Part shown: piece by piece, positions 1 to 7,272 of the stretch
Layout of the letters: the number at the start of each line of letters is the position of its first letter
How positions within the stretch are numbered: position 1 is the first letter of the stretch
Origin: Flavobacteriaceae bacterium UBA2000
Lineage (GTDB): Bacteria > Bacteroidota > Bacteroidia > Flavobacteriales > Flavobacteriaceae
NCBI GenBank assembly: GCA_002335345.1
Contig: DDCS01000086.1
Span: forward strand, 1 to 10,804
Reading direction: 5' to 3'
Length of the DNA: 10,804 nt
The notes under the pieces: generated by a model
What the model was told of the DNA's origin: nothing
Databases searched by the model: none
The model's input: the letters and a program-made list of their open reading frames with translations, nothing else
Program-made: the position numbers and the translations under genes

Positions 1-1231
1 TCACCTCTAAATTATCGCGAAAAACTCCCTCTTGATCATCGATAAAAAATGGGGTAATCATGGTGATAATCGCCGCGAAAACCCAATGGGTTCCAGTACC
101 CCAGCTCTGCCCATAAGAGCGCACCCGATTGGGAAATATCTCAGAAATAAATACCCATATAACGGCGCCTTGGCCGATGGCATGGGCTGCAACAAACAGA
201 CAGATAAACGTCAACAATAAAGTTGAACTTAAGGCATACTGAAAACATACCCCAACCATCACAAGACTCAAGATATAACCTACAGATCCTATTATGATCA
301 ATTGACGACGACCGAGTCGATCAATTAATCGAACCCCGATAAGGGTAAATATCAAATTGACAATGCCGATGGCAATAGAATTAAAAAGCGAATCGCTTCC
401 TCCTAACCCGGCTTGCTCCAATATTTGTGGGGCGTAATAAAGAACAAAATTTATTCCTGAAAGCTGATTAAAAAAGGCGATCAGAAAACCCAAATAAAGT
501 ACTTTTTTATATTTTTTCTGGAACAAGCGATCCTGTCCGCTCGATTCTTGGCGGTCTAATTTAATCTCCGCCAAATGTCTTTTGGCCTCATCGACTTTTT
601 GATAAATGAGGGTCAAAATAGACAAAGCTTCTTGCTCATCACCCTTTTGCAACACCAACCATCTTGGGCTGTGCGGCACTTTTAATACCATTAGTGTATA
701 GGCCAAAGCAGGAATGGCCTCGACGCCAAGCATCCAGCGCCAATCATTGGCCCCATCAAAACCCTTAAGCGCCCAATTCGATATAAACGCCACCAAAATT
801 CCAAAGACTAAGCAAAATTGATACAGTCCTCCTAATTGACCCCTTTTATCAGAAGAGGTGATTTCAGAAATATAAATAGGGGCCGCCACTGAGGAAACCC
901 CAACGCCAACACCTCCGATAAATCGAAAAAATGAAAAAAGATAAGGATCAGAAACCACCGCACTTCCCAGTGCAGAAACAAAAAATAATACCCCGATCCA
1001 GAACAGTGTTTTCTTACGCCCCATTTTCTGAGTAGGTATTCCTCCCATAAGAGACCCCAAAACAGTACCCCAAAGCGCCATACTCATAATAAAAGTCCCA
1101 TGCATGAACGGAGAAAGCGCCCAAAGTTCTTGTAGTGGTTTATTTGCCCCGCTGATCACCACCGTATCAAAACCAAAAAGAAATCCTGCAAGGGCTACGG
1201 TTATTGAAAAAATAAAAATTTTATTGTTCAT
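1..1231 (-). CDS. MFS sugar-porter family permease (C-terminus cut by window edge)
   Basis: This inner-membrane permease of the sugar porter branch of the major facilitator superfamily probably imports fructose or short fructans by proton symport. The frame is open from the ATG at 1231 to the left edge (410 codons), so the stop lies outside the window. Family marks visible in the translation are GFLFGFDTVVISGA in TM1 (about residues 16-29), GRKK in the loop between TM2 and TM3 (71-74), RFIGGVGVGV followed by PIYISEI (103-124), PHSPRWL (186-192), NQLSGIN in TM7 (255-261, the sugar-site motif QQxSGxN of XylE-like proteins), and SEIFPNRVRS (about 363-372). The family usually runs to about 440-480 residues, so probably only the last helix and tail are missing. 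The ATG sits inside the 3' end of the GH32 gene (11-bp overlap), which suggests translational coupling. The substrate is inferred from the neighbours only. Confidence 0.93.
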   Translation of the reverse strand, partial: MNNKIFIFSITVALAGFLFGFDTVVISGANKPLQELWALSPFMHGTFIMSMALWGTVLGSLMGGIPTQKMGRKKTLFWIGVLFFVSALGSAVVSDPYLFSFFRFIGGVGVGVSSVAAPIYISEITSSDKRGQLGGLYQFCLVFGILVAFISNWALKGFDGANDWRWMLGVEAIPALAYTLMVLKVPHSPRWLVLQKGDEQEALSILTLIYQKVDEAKRHLAEIKLDRQESSGQDRLFQKKYKKVLYLGFLIAFFNQLSGINFVLYYAPQILEQAGLGGSDSLFNSIAIGIVNLIFTLIGVRLIDRLGRRQLIIIGSVGYILSLVMVGVCFQYALSSTLLLTFICLFVAAHAIGQGAVIWVFISEIFPNRVRSYGQSWGTGTHWVFAAIITMITPFFIDDQEGVFRDNLEV

Positions 1232-2747
1232 GCCAGATAGAATTGAGTTCTGAAAAAATAATTTTATCGGTTTTCACTCCGTCCGAAACAATCCGCAAGT
1301 GGCTATAGGGCTGTTCAGGAAAGACTTGATTGGTAAAAACATAGCGCCCCTGATCCACAAATATTTCTATTGAAGAAGCATCACTGAAAATGGTGACTTT
1401 TGCGGCTCGATTTTCTGGAATAAACGCAGAAATTTGCTGTCCTGGCGCAAATTTATCGGAAAATTCTATTTTGCCAGAAAAGCGGCGATCGACCATCATT
1501 TGTCGCAAGGTTGGATCGATCGAAAAAACAAATTGATCCTGCTCGTTAGCTAACTCAAATACTGTCTTTTCGCTGAGGTCTACTTCAAATTCCATTTGAA
1601 ATTGACTCGAGGGCAAAACAACCCCTTCTGTGACTTGAGCAACATCAAATTCCTCTGTCCTCGCAATAATGGAGGGCTCAATTATTGGATTTTGTACAAG
1701 GTAATAATCTGAGTTACTGCCCTTCAATTCCAAACTTCTTGGCAGGGTCATAGCACTGCGCCAATTTGTGGTGGGGGTTACTTGAGCATAATCCCAATTA
1801 CTCATCCAACCCATTAAAATTCGTTTGTCCTCTGGAGCATCATTATAAGTAACTCCGGCATAATTGTCACGACCAAAATCCAGCCATTTGCTCTCCTTTT
1901 GGGCCGTGGTAAACTTTTGCCCATCAAAATCACCAACAAAATATTGAGTTGCCGAGCCCCCCTGTGGCCCTCCCGGATTAATACTGATGATTAAAACCCA
2001 TTTTTGATCCCCTTGATCAGTCGTCAAAGGAAATAAATCAGGACATTCCCAAACGCCGCCATGAGCGCCTTCATTATGACCAAAATCACTTAAAAAGGTC
2101 CAGTCAATCAGATTTTTAGAATTGTAAATTCGCGCATGATCTCCCGCAACAAGAATTAAAATCCATTTTTGGGTAGGCTCATGCCAAAATACCTTGGGAT
2201 CCCTGAAGTCTTTAATTCCTGGATTTTTAATTACTGGATTCCCGTCAAATTTCTCCCAGGTCATCCCATGGTCAAGACTAAATGCGATTCCTTGTGTTTG
2301 ATAATCGTTCCGCCCTGAACGCTCGTATTCCATATTATGATAGGTATATATGGCCACTAGAGCAGGCTGGTTCTCGCTTCCAAGTCCTGAAGAATTTTTA
2401 TAGTCCATTACCGCGCTGCCGGAAAAAATATAACCCAATGAATCAGGGTAAAGGGCTATGGGTTGATGTGTCCAATGGGTCAAATCCTCGCTCGTTGCGT
2501 GTCCCCAATGCATAGGGCCCCATACCGTGCTGTCGGGGTAAAACTGATAAAATAAATGATAACGGTCGTTTTCAAAAATCAACCCATTTGGATCGTTCAT
2601 CCAATTTGATTTTGGAGAAAAATGAAATTGCGGCCGAAAGCGCTCTGAATATTTCGTGTCATTAGTTTCGACTTGTTTAATCAAGGGATCAATACAGCCG
2701 CTAGGCAGTATTATAAGGAAGGCAAACAAGCCAAAAAGCAGACGCAT
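1221..2747 (-). CDS. GH32 family fructan hydrolase (levanase/inulinase-like), lipoprotein
   Basis: This glycoside hydrolase family 32 enzyme cleaves beta-fructofuranosyl linkages in inulin, levan, fructo-oligosaccharides or sucrose with retention. The 508-residue protein shows the family's catalytic triad motifs: WMNDPNG at 49-55 (nucleophile Asp52), FRDP at 181-184 (transition-state stabiliser Asp183) and WECPDLF at 233-239 (acid/base Glu234). FSGSAV (108-113) and the segment NWDYAQVTP (317-325) also fit the five-bladed propeller, which spans roughly 38-345. The rest, to about 505, fits the C-terminal beta-sandwich. The N-terminus is a lipoprotein signal with Cys18 in LPSGC; Pro at -3 is unusual for a lipobox. 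The enzyme would sit on the outer membrane, facing outward or into the periplasm. It lies 38 bp downstream of the LacI-type gene and overlaps the permease gene. Endo or exo action and inulin or levan preference cannot be read from these motifs. Confidence 0.95.
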   Translation of the reverse strand: MRLLFGLFAFLIILPSGCIDPLIKQVETNDTKYSERFRPQFHFSPKSNWMNDPNGLIFENDRYHLFYQFYPDSTVWGPMHWGHATSEDLTHWTHQPIALYPDSLGYIFSGSAVMDYKNSSGLGSENQPALVAIYTYHNMEYERSGRNDYQTQGIAFSLDHGMTWEKFDGNPVIKNPGIKDFRDPKVFWHEPTQKWILILVAGDHARIYNSKNLIDWTFLSDFGHNEGAHGGVWECPDLFPLTTDQGDQKWVLIISINPGGPQGGSATQYFVGDFDGQKFTTAQKESKWLDFGRDNYAGVTYNDAPEDKRILMGWMSNWDYAQVTPTTNWRSAMTLPRSLELKGSNSDYYLVQNPIIEPSIIARTEEFDVAQVTEGVVLPSSQFQMEFEVDLSEKTVFELANEQDQFVFSIDPTLRQMMVDRRFSGKIEFSDKFAPGQQISAFIPENRAAKVTIFSDASSIEIFVDQGRYVFTNQVFPEQPYSHLRIVSDGVKTDKIIFSELNSIWHEQ

Positions 2748-2785
2748 ATAGAATTGTTGAAATATTGGTTAGGCTAAATGTAAGA

Positions 2786-3808
2786 TTATTTTGGCGTTGA
2801 ATCACGTTCAACGATTTTCGTCTTGAGGGTTTTCGTCACAGGGGTAAAAGGAATTCCTTGTTTTTTGGCATTCATTTCTTTGCGCAGAAGTTTAAAAGTT
2901 TTGCGTCCCATCTTATAACCTGGTTGGTCCACAGTACTGAGCGCAGGTGTTATGGCCTGAGATAAAAACCAATTACTGAAGCCCATAAGGGCAATATCTT
3001 GAGGTACGTTAATCCCATTTTCCTTGAAGACAGTCAAAGCCCCAGTCGCTGCCATATCTGTAATGGCAAATAATCCATCGATCTTATGTCCGTCAGCCAA
3101 GAGTTGAATGGCCGCTGCTCTTCCATCATCATAATCCACCTTTTCGCAGATATAAACTAATTTGGGGTCAAAAGGCAAACCGTGCTCCTCGAGCGCCTTT
3201 TTGTAACCCAAAAATCGATCAATGCTATTTTGCGGCAATAAAGCCCCACGAAAGTGAGCAATTCGCTTGCACCCTTTATCAATTAAAAATTTGGTTGCAT
3301 CATACGCGGCCTGTCGATCGTTAATAACCACTTTCGAGCAAGCGATCATTTTTGAAATCTTATCAAACATGACCAAAGGCGTATTTGCTTTTTTTATTGA
3401 GACAATATGATCGACCTCTACGGTGGTATTGGCTAAAGACATCATAATTCCGTCGACACGCTTACTCAAAAGGAGGTCTACCTGCTTGCGTTCGAGCTCT
3501 TCGGATTCATTGGATTGAAGAATAATCACTAAATAACCAAATTTTTCAGCCTCATTAATGATTCCATTAATCACACTTGAAAAAAAGTGGTGCACCACCT
3601 CGGGTATAATTAACCCAACCGTCTTGGACTCCTTTGTGCGCAGGTTTACCGCAAAAACGTTTGGTTTGTAATTTAATGCTTTGGCCTCAGCGCGAACTAA
3701 GGCCTTAGTCTCCTTACTGACATCTTTATAATCCTTTAGCGCCTTGGACACAGTCGTTACTGATATTCCAAGATTTTCAGCGATTTGTTTTAAGGTAACC
3801 TCTTTCAT
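2786..3808 (-). CDS. LacI-family transcriptional regulator
   Basis: This is a 340-residue DNA-binding regulator of the LacI/GalR family, of normal length. Residues 4-25 form the helix-turn-helix (VTLKQIAENLGIS, then TTVSKAL). The hinge segment YKPNVFAVNLRTK (47-59) carries Leu56, placed like the minor-groove leucine of LacI. The periplasmic-binding-protein-like effector domain begins at KTVGLIIPEV (62-71) and runs to the end. It includes VDGIMM (118-123), SIDRFLGYKKAL (195-206, with the Arg that normally contacts sugar), FAITDMAA (247-254) and IALMGFSNW (272-280). The ATG at 3808 starts directly on the usual N-terminal pattern, so no other start is needed. It is the first gene of the leftward GH32-permease operon, and a likely operator lies about 70 bp upstream of its start. 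It probably senses fructose, a phosphorylated derivative or a short fructan, and it is probably autoregulated. The effector, and whether it represses or activates, are inference. Confidence 0.95.
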   Translation of the reverse strand: MKEVTLKQIAENLGISVTTVSKALKDYKDVSKETKALVRAEAKALNYKPNVFAVNLRTKESKTVGLIIPEVVHHFFSSVINGIINEAEKFGYLVIILQSNESEELERKQVDLLLSKRVDGIMMSLANTTVEVDHIVSIKKANTPLVMFDKISKMIACSKVVINDRQAAYDATKFLIDKGCKRIAHFRGALLPQNSIDRFLGYKKALEEHGLPFDPKLVYICEKVDYDDGRAAAIQLLADGHKIDGLFAITDMAATGALTVFKENGINVPQDIALMGFSNWFLSQAITPALSTVDQPGYKMGRKTFKLLRKEMNAKKQGIPFTPVTKTLKTKIVERDSTPK

Positions 3809-3828
3809 TTGGGTTTGATCTGATGTGT

Positions 3829-3861
3829 GAAATGTATAATTTTCAATTCAATGATTGCAAG
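3829..3861 (-). promoter_or_regulatory. Candidate promoter of the lacI-GH32-permease operon
   Basis: On the minus strand, tacatttc (3836-3829) matches the Bacteroidota -7 element TAnnTTTG at every fixed base except the last. A CTTG at 3861-3858 could be the -33 element, with 21 bp between them. Transcription would start about 15 bp upstream of the ATG at 3808. The operator-like palindrome begins 16 bp upstream of the -33 element. The call rests on a short motif in AT-rich DNA, so it is tentative. Confidence 0.45.
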
Positions 3862-3877
3862 TTATTTCAAGTAAATC

Positions 3878-3901
3878 GAAAACGAAAACGATTTCGTGTT
3901 C
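3878..3901. promoter_or_regulatory. Likely LacI-family operator (24-bp imperfect palindrome)
   Basis: The centre falls between 3889 and 3890. Of 12 symmetric base pairs, 10 match; the mismatches are 3888/3891 and 3881/3898. The core cgaaaacgatttcg (3883-3896) has the central CG and A/T-rich inner arms typical of LacI/GalR-family operators. The gene for such a regulator starts only 70 bp away, so it is the natural ligand. A direct repeat of cgaaaa (3877-3882 and 3883-3888) overlaps the left arm. Binding has not been shown; the assignment combines visible symmetry with family knowledge. Confidence 0.75.
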
Positions 3902-4070
3902 AAAATCGATAATTTGTATGGCAATCCCTTCATTTTTCAAAAAAAAGCTGGAAATTGGTCCTTAAATTAGGTTTTCATTATCCGCCTTGGCATTTAATAC
4001 TGAGGAAAAAACAAAATCTATGTTATAAAAAAATTGTATATTTCACCGCAATTTGTGGCATTCTTAGCGG

Positions 4071-4103
4071 TTTGAATGCTTCTTTTTGTATTTGTAATAT
4101 TTG
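4071..4103 (+). promoter_or_regulatory. Candidate susC promoter
   Basis: TTTG at 4071-4074 fits the Bacteroidota -33 element. After 20 bp comes TAATATTTG at 4095-4103, which resembles the -7 element TAnnTTTG with one extra base in the spacer. Transcription would start near 4110 and leave a leader of about 40 nt before the susC ATG. The octamer gaaaacga at 4103-4110 repeats the left arm of the upstream operator (3878-3885) and overlaps the expected start point, so it may be a second half-site for the regulator. Confidence 0.5.
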
Positions 4104-4148
4104 AAAACGACTGATTAATAAGTAAATTAACCTAAAACCGAGAATTAT

Positions 4149-7100
4149 ATGAAAAACAAACTACTAACTAAACTTTTGTTGCTCCCTGTGGTTCTACTCA
4201 TGGGAAGTACCGCATTTGCACAGATGACTGTTAGTGGAACAGTTTCCGATGCAAATGGACCTGTTCCTGGAGTAAATGTTGTGGTGCAGGGCACTTCAAA
4301 TGGAGCACAAACTGATTTCGATGGTAACTATTCTATAAGTGATGTCGCAAATGACGCCACTTTGGTATTCAGTTATATTGGCTATGCAACCCAAGAGGTT
4401 TTTGTAAATGGCCAGTCATCAGTTGACGTAACTCTAGCTGAAGACGCTCAAGCTTTGGCTGAAGTTGTGGTTATTGGTTATGGTACCACCACGGTTAAAG
4501 ATGCAACCGGGGCCGTAACAGCAGTAACTGCAGAAGACTTCAATCAAGGGGTCATCACCTCTCCTGAGCAATTGATCCAAGGTAAAACTGCCGGGGTTCA
4601 AATTTCTCAGAGCACTGGTGAGCCAGGTGCGGGTATCGATATTCGTATTCGTGGAGCCGCTTCTGTTCGATCTAACAACAATCCATTATTCGTAGTTGAT
4701 GGTATTCCATTATCAGGAGGTAATACTTCTGCAGAGACTGCAAATACTGGTATTGGATCTAACTCAGCCAAAAACCCATTAGCCTTTATCAACCCGAACG
4801 ATATTGAAAGTATCAGTATCCTTAAAGACGCCTCTGCCGCTGCTATTTACGGTTCGCGAGGTGCTAATGGGGTTGTGTTCATTACCACTAAATCTGGTAA
4901 AGGTGCAAAAGGAAGTTCATGGGAATATTCTTCAAGCATGGCGATTGCGTCAGTAGCAAAAACTTTTGATTTGCTGTCTGCTGAAAAATATTTAAGCCGT
5001 GCGAATGATTTTGGATTCAATGTTGAAGAGCGTGATTTCGGATCAAACACGAACTGGCAAGACTTTATTTTTAGAACTTCGACTTCTACCAACAATGATA
5101 TTGCTTACTCGAACAACTATGGTTCAGGTAACTTGCGTGCCACCTTTGGTTATAGCAAGAACTTTGGTGTTGTAGAAAATACGTCTTTAGAACGTATTAC
5201 AGGTCGTCTAAACTGGAATCAAAGATTTTTAAATGACAAATTGAAAATTGGGGTTCAGTCTACACTTTCTCGTGTGAACGATGAAGGTGCGGCTACTGCA
5301 GCATCTGCTGGTTTCCGAGGAGATCTTCTCGGATCAGCTTATTCAGCGAATCCGACTTGGCCTACCTCTCCTGATTTTGATGGAACTGGGGGGCTTTTAT
5401 CTCCAGCGACTATGTTGGATTACTACCAAAACCTAGCAAACACGAACCGTATGTTAGTTAACGTTTCTGCAGAATACGCCTTAACGTCAGATCTTTCTGC
5501 TAGAGTGAATATTGGTATTGATGAATCTGAGTCAACTAGAATTGGTGTTTCTTCGCCAAACGCGCGTAACTTCGGTGCGGGTGCTTTTGGTAATGGACGT
5601 GGAATCTTAAGCGACTTGAATACAAGCAGCGAACTATTGGAAGCTACTTTAAACTATTCAAAAGACTTCGGTAATTCTAGCCTTGATATCTTGGCCGGTT
5701 ACTCTTATCAGAACTTCAACCGTAACGGTCGTACCGCGAACGCTTGGGGATTCTTCACAGAGAATATGAACGAAATGGGTGATGCCATCGAAAGCACTGC
5801 TAACGCTATTGAAGCAAAAATTACTGGTGACTATCAGCAGTATGGTTTTGCTGGGAATACTGGTGGAATTTTCGTAAATCGCTTATTTCCTGATCCAGCG
5901 ACTGATATCATCACTGACCTAAATAACCTGGCTGTAAAATCGATCTTTGTTGACACTTTTGACAACACGGACGAATTGCAATCTTACTTTGGTCGTGTGA
6001 ACTATTCTATCAACGATAAATATTTATTCACAGCAACAGTTCGTGCGGACGGTTCTTCACGTTTTGGTGAGGACAACCAATACGGTTATTTCCCTTCAGG
6101 AGCTTTCGCTTGGAAATTACATAACGAAGATTTCGTAGGGGATGCATTCTCTACTTTAAAACTTCGTTTAGGTGCCGGTATTACAGGTAACCAAGAAGGT
6201 CTTGGATACGGTAACTTCACCCAAAGACAGCGTTACGCTGGTGGTGGACCAGACGACGGAGGAAACATCAACATTCCTGGTATTGTGGACGTTTCTTATC
6301 CAAACCCAGCACTTAAATGGGAGGAAACAATGCAATACGCAGCGGGTCTTGACTTTGGTTTCAACAACGACCGTTTCAACGGTAGCTTAGATGTTTACCG
6401 CAAAGAGACTTCAGATCTGTTATTTAACGTACTTGCAGCCCAGCCTTCTGTACAACCATTCTTGTTCTTGAACTTACCAGATTCTAAAGTGGTCAACCAA
6501 GGTCTTGAAGTAAGTTTAGGTTATGATCTTATCTCTAGTGATGATTTAACCTGGAACGCTACCTTAAACGCCGCTTACAACGACAACATGGTTGAATCGC
6601 TTCAAGGAGAATTTGACGCTGGTACCATCCGTGGACAAGGTCTTTCTTTAGCCTTCGCTCAAAAATTAAAAGCAGGAGAGCCATTGTTCTCTTACTTCTT
6701 GCGTGAATTTGAAGGATTTGATCCTGCGACTGGACAACCAGTACAAACAGACGTTCAGGACTTCGTTGGGAAGAGCGCATTGCCGAACCTAACTGGGGGG
6801 CTTTCAACTTCTTTGAGCTACAAGAGATGGACGGCGTCCGCTTATTTCTCAGGTCAATTTGGGCACTATATTTACAACAACACGGCTAACGCCTTCTTTA
6901 CTGCAGGTGCTTTCCGTGGAGGTCGTAACGTAACTTCAGATGTACTGACCGCAGGTGAGTCATTTGATGCTGCCGCTGACGTGTCTACGCGATTCTTAGA
7001 AAGTGGAGATTTTGTTCGTTTCCAAAACGCAACGGTAAGTTACAACTGGCCACTCTCTGGTGATGAGTTCTTCTCATCACTCGTGTTCTCAGTGACTGGA

Positions 7101-7262
7101 CAAAACTTATTTGTAATCACAGATTATTCAGGTTTGGATCCTGAAGTAAGCAGCTCACCTTCAGGTGGAGACTTATTGAATGGTCTTCCAGTATTTGGTA
7201 TTGACTACGCGTCATACCCAAGACCGAGAACATTTACTTTTGGACTTAACGCTAAATTTTAA
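4149..7262 (+). CDS. SusC-family TonB-dependent outer-membrane transporter
   Basis: This 1037-residue outer-membrane barrel imports oligosaccharides bound by its SusD partner, powered by TonB-ExbBD. The signal peptide is residues 1-24 (cleavage after AFA, before Gln25). A carboxypeptidase-regulatory-like beta domain follows at about 27-97 (VSGTVSDANGPVPGVNVVV, then the SYIGY segment). The motif EVVVIGYGT (105-113) occupies the usual place of the TonB box region. The plug domain, about 115-250, shows GVQISQSTGEPG, IRIRGAASV, FVVDGIPL, NPNDIESISILKDASAAAIYGSRGANGV in two adjoining blocks, and FITTKSGK. The rest is the 22-strand barrel, ending in Phe1037 as is usual for outer-membrane proteins. 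Length and architecture are normal. It is followed after 10 bp by susD. The fructan substrate is inferred from the divergent GH32 gene. The second half uses AAC, GAC and CGT heavily, which suggests strong expression. Confidence 0.97.
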   Translation: MKNKLLTKLLLLPVVLLMGSTAFAQMTVSGTVSDANGPVPGVNVVVQGTSNGAQTDFDGNYSISDVANDATLVFSYIGYATQEVFVNGQSSVDVTLAEDAQALAEVVVIGYGTTTVKDATGAVTAVTAEDFNQGVITSPEQLIQGKTAGVQISQSTGEPGAGIDIRIRGAASVRSNNNPLFVVDGIPLSGGNTSAETANTGIGSNSAKNPLAFINPNDIESISILKDASAAAIYGSRGANGVVFITTKSGKGAKGSSWEYSSSMAIASVAKTFDLLSAEKYLSRANDFGFNVEERDFGSNTNWQDFIFRTSTSTNNDIAYSNNYGSGNLRATFGYSKNFGVVENTSLERITGRLNWNQRFLNDKLKIGVQSTLSRVNDEGAATAASAGFRGDLLGSAYSANPTWPTSPDFDGTGGLLSPATMLDYYQNLANTNRMLVNVSAEYALTSDLSARVNIGIDESESTRIGVSSPNARNFGAGAFGNGRGILSDLNTSSELLEATLNYSKDFGNSSLDILAGYSYQNFNRNGRTANAWGFFTENMNEMGDAIESTANAIEAKITGDYQQYGFAGNTGGIFVNRLFPDPATDIITDLNNLAVKSIFVDTFDNTDELQSYFGRVNYSINDKYLFTATVRADGSSRFGEDNQYGYFPSGAFAWKLHNEDFVGDAFSTLKLRLGAGITGNQEGLGYGNFTQRQRYAGGGPDDGGNINIPGIVDVSYPNPALKWEETMQYAAGLDFGFNNDRFNGSLDVYRKETSDLLFNVLAAQPSVQPFLFLNLPDSKVVNQGLEVSLGYDLISSDDLTWNATLNAAYNDNMVESLQGEFDAGTIRGQGLSLAFAQKLKAGEPLFSYFLREFEGFDPATGQPVQTDVQDFVGKSALPNLTGGLSTSLSYKRWTASAYFSGQFGHYIYNNTANAFFTAGAFRGGRNVTSDVLTAGESFDAAADVSTRFLESGDFVRFQNATVSYNWPLSGDEFFSSLVFSVTGQNLFVITDYSGLDPEVSSSPSGGDLLNGLPVFGIDYASYPRPRTFTFGLNAKF

Positions 7263-7272
7263 AAAATAAATT

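Larger units (their letters stand above)
3809..4148. promoter_or_regulatory. Divergent control region between lacI-type gene and susC
   Basis: This 340-bp AT-rich gap separates the two divergent transcription units. It holds the candidate leftward promoter (3829-3861), the 24-bp operator-like palindrome (3878-3901), and the candidate rightward promoter (4071-4103). The stretch from about 3905 to 4070 shows no open reading frame or strong hairpin. It has only a weak 5-bp inverted repeat, accgc at 4045-4049 against gcggt at 4067-4071. No Shine-Dalgarno sequence precedes either start codon, as is usual in flavobacteria. Confidence 0.8.

Noticed and set aside
32..220. 62-codon plus-strand open frame
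   Set aside because: It lies antisense within the permease gene, whose translation here has clear sugar-porter motifs; the short frame resembles nothing known.
2282..2515. 77-codon plus-strand open frame
   Set aside because: It is antisense to the conserved GH32 catalytic domain and has no sign of being a gene.
3901..3916. Second palindrome-like stretch around atcgat next to the operator
   Set aside because: Symmetry breaks immediately outside the 6-bp core, so it is not a convincing operator.
4037..4044. tatatttc as an alternative susC -7 element
   Set aside because: It fits seven of eight motif positions loosely but has no TTG-type -33 element at a proper distance upstream.
7060..7080. 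Perfect 8-bp inverted repeat with a 5-nt loop (gtgatgag / ctcatcac)
   Set aside because: It lies inside the conserved susC barrel sequence with no T tract after it; a chance repeat from codon use is the simpler explanation.
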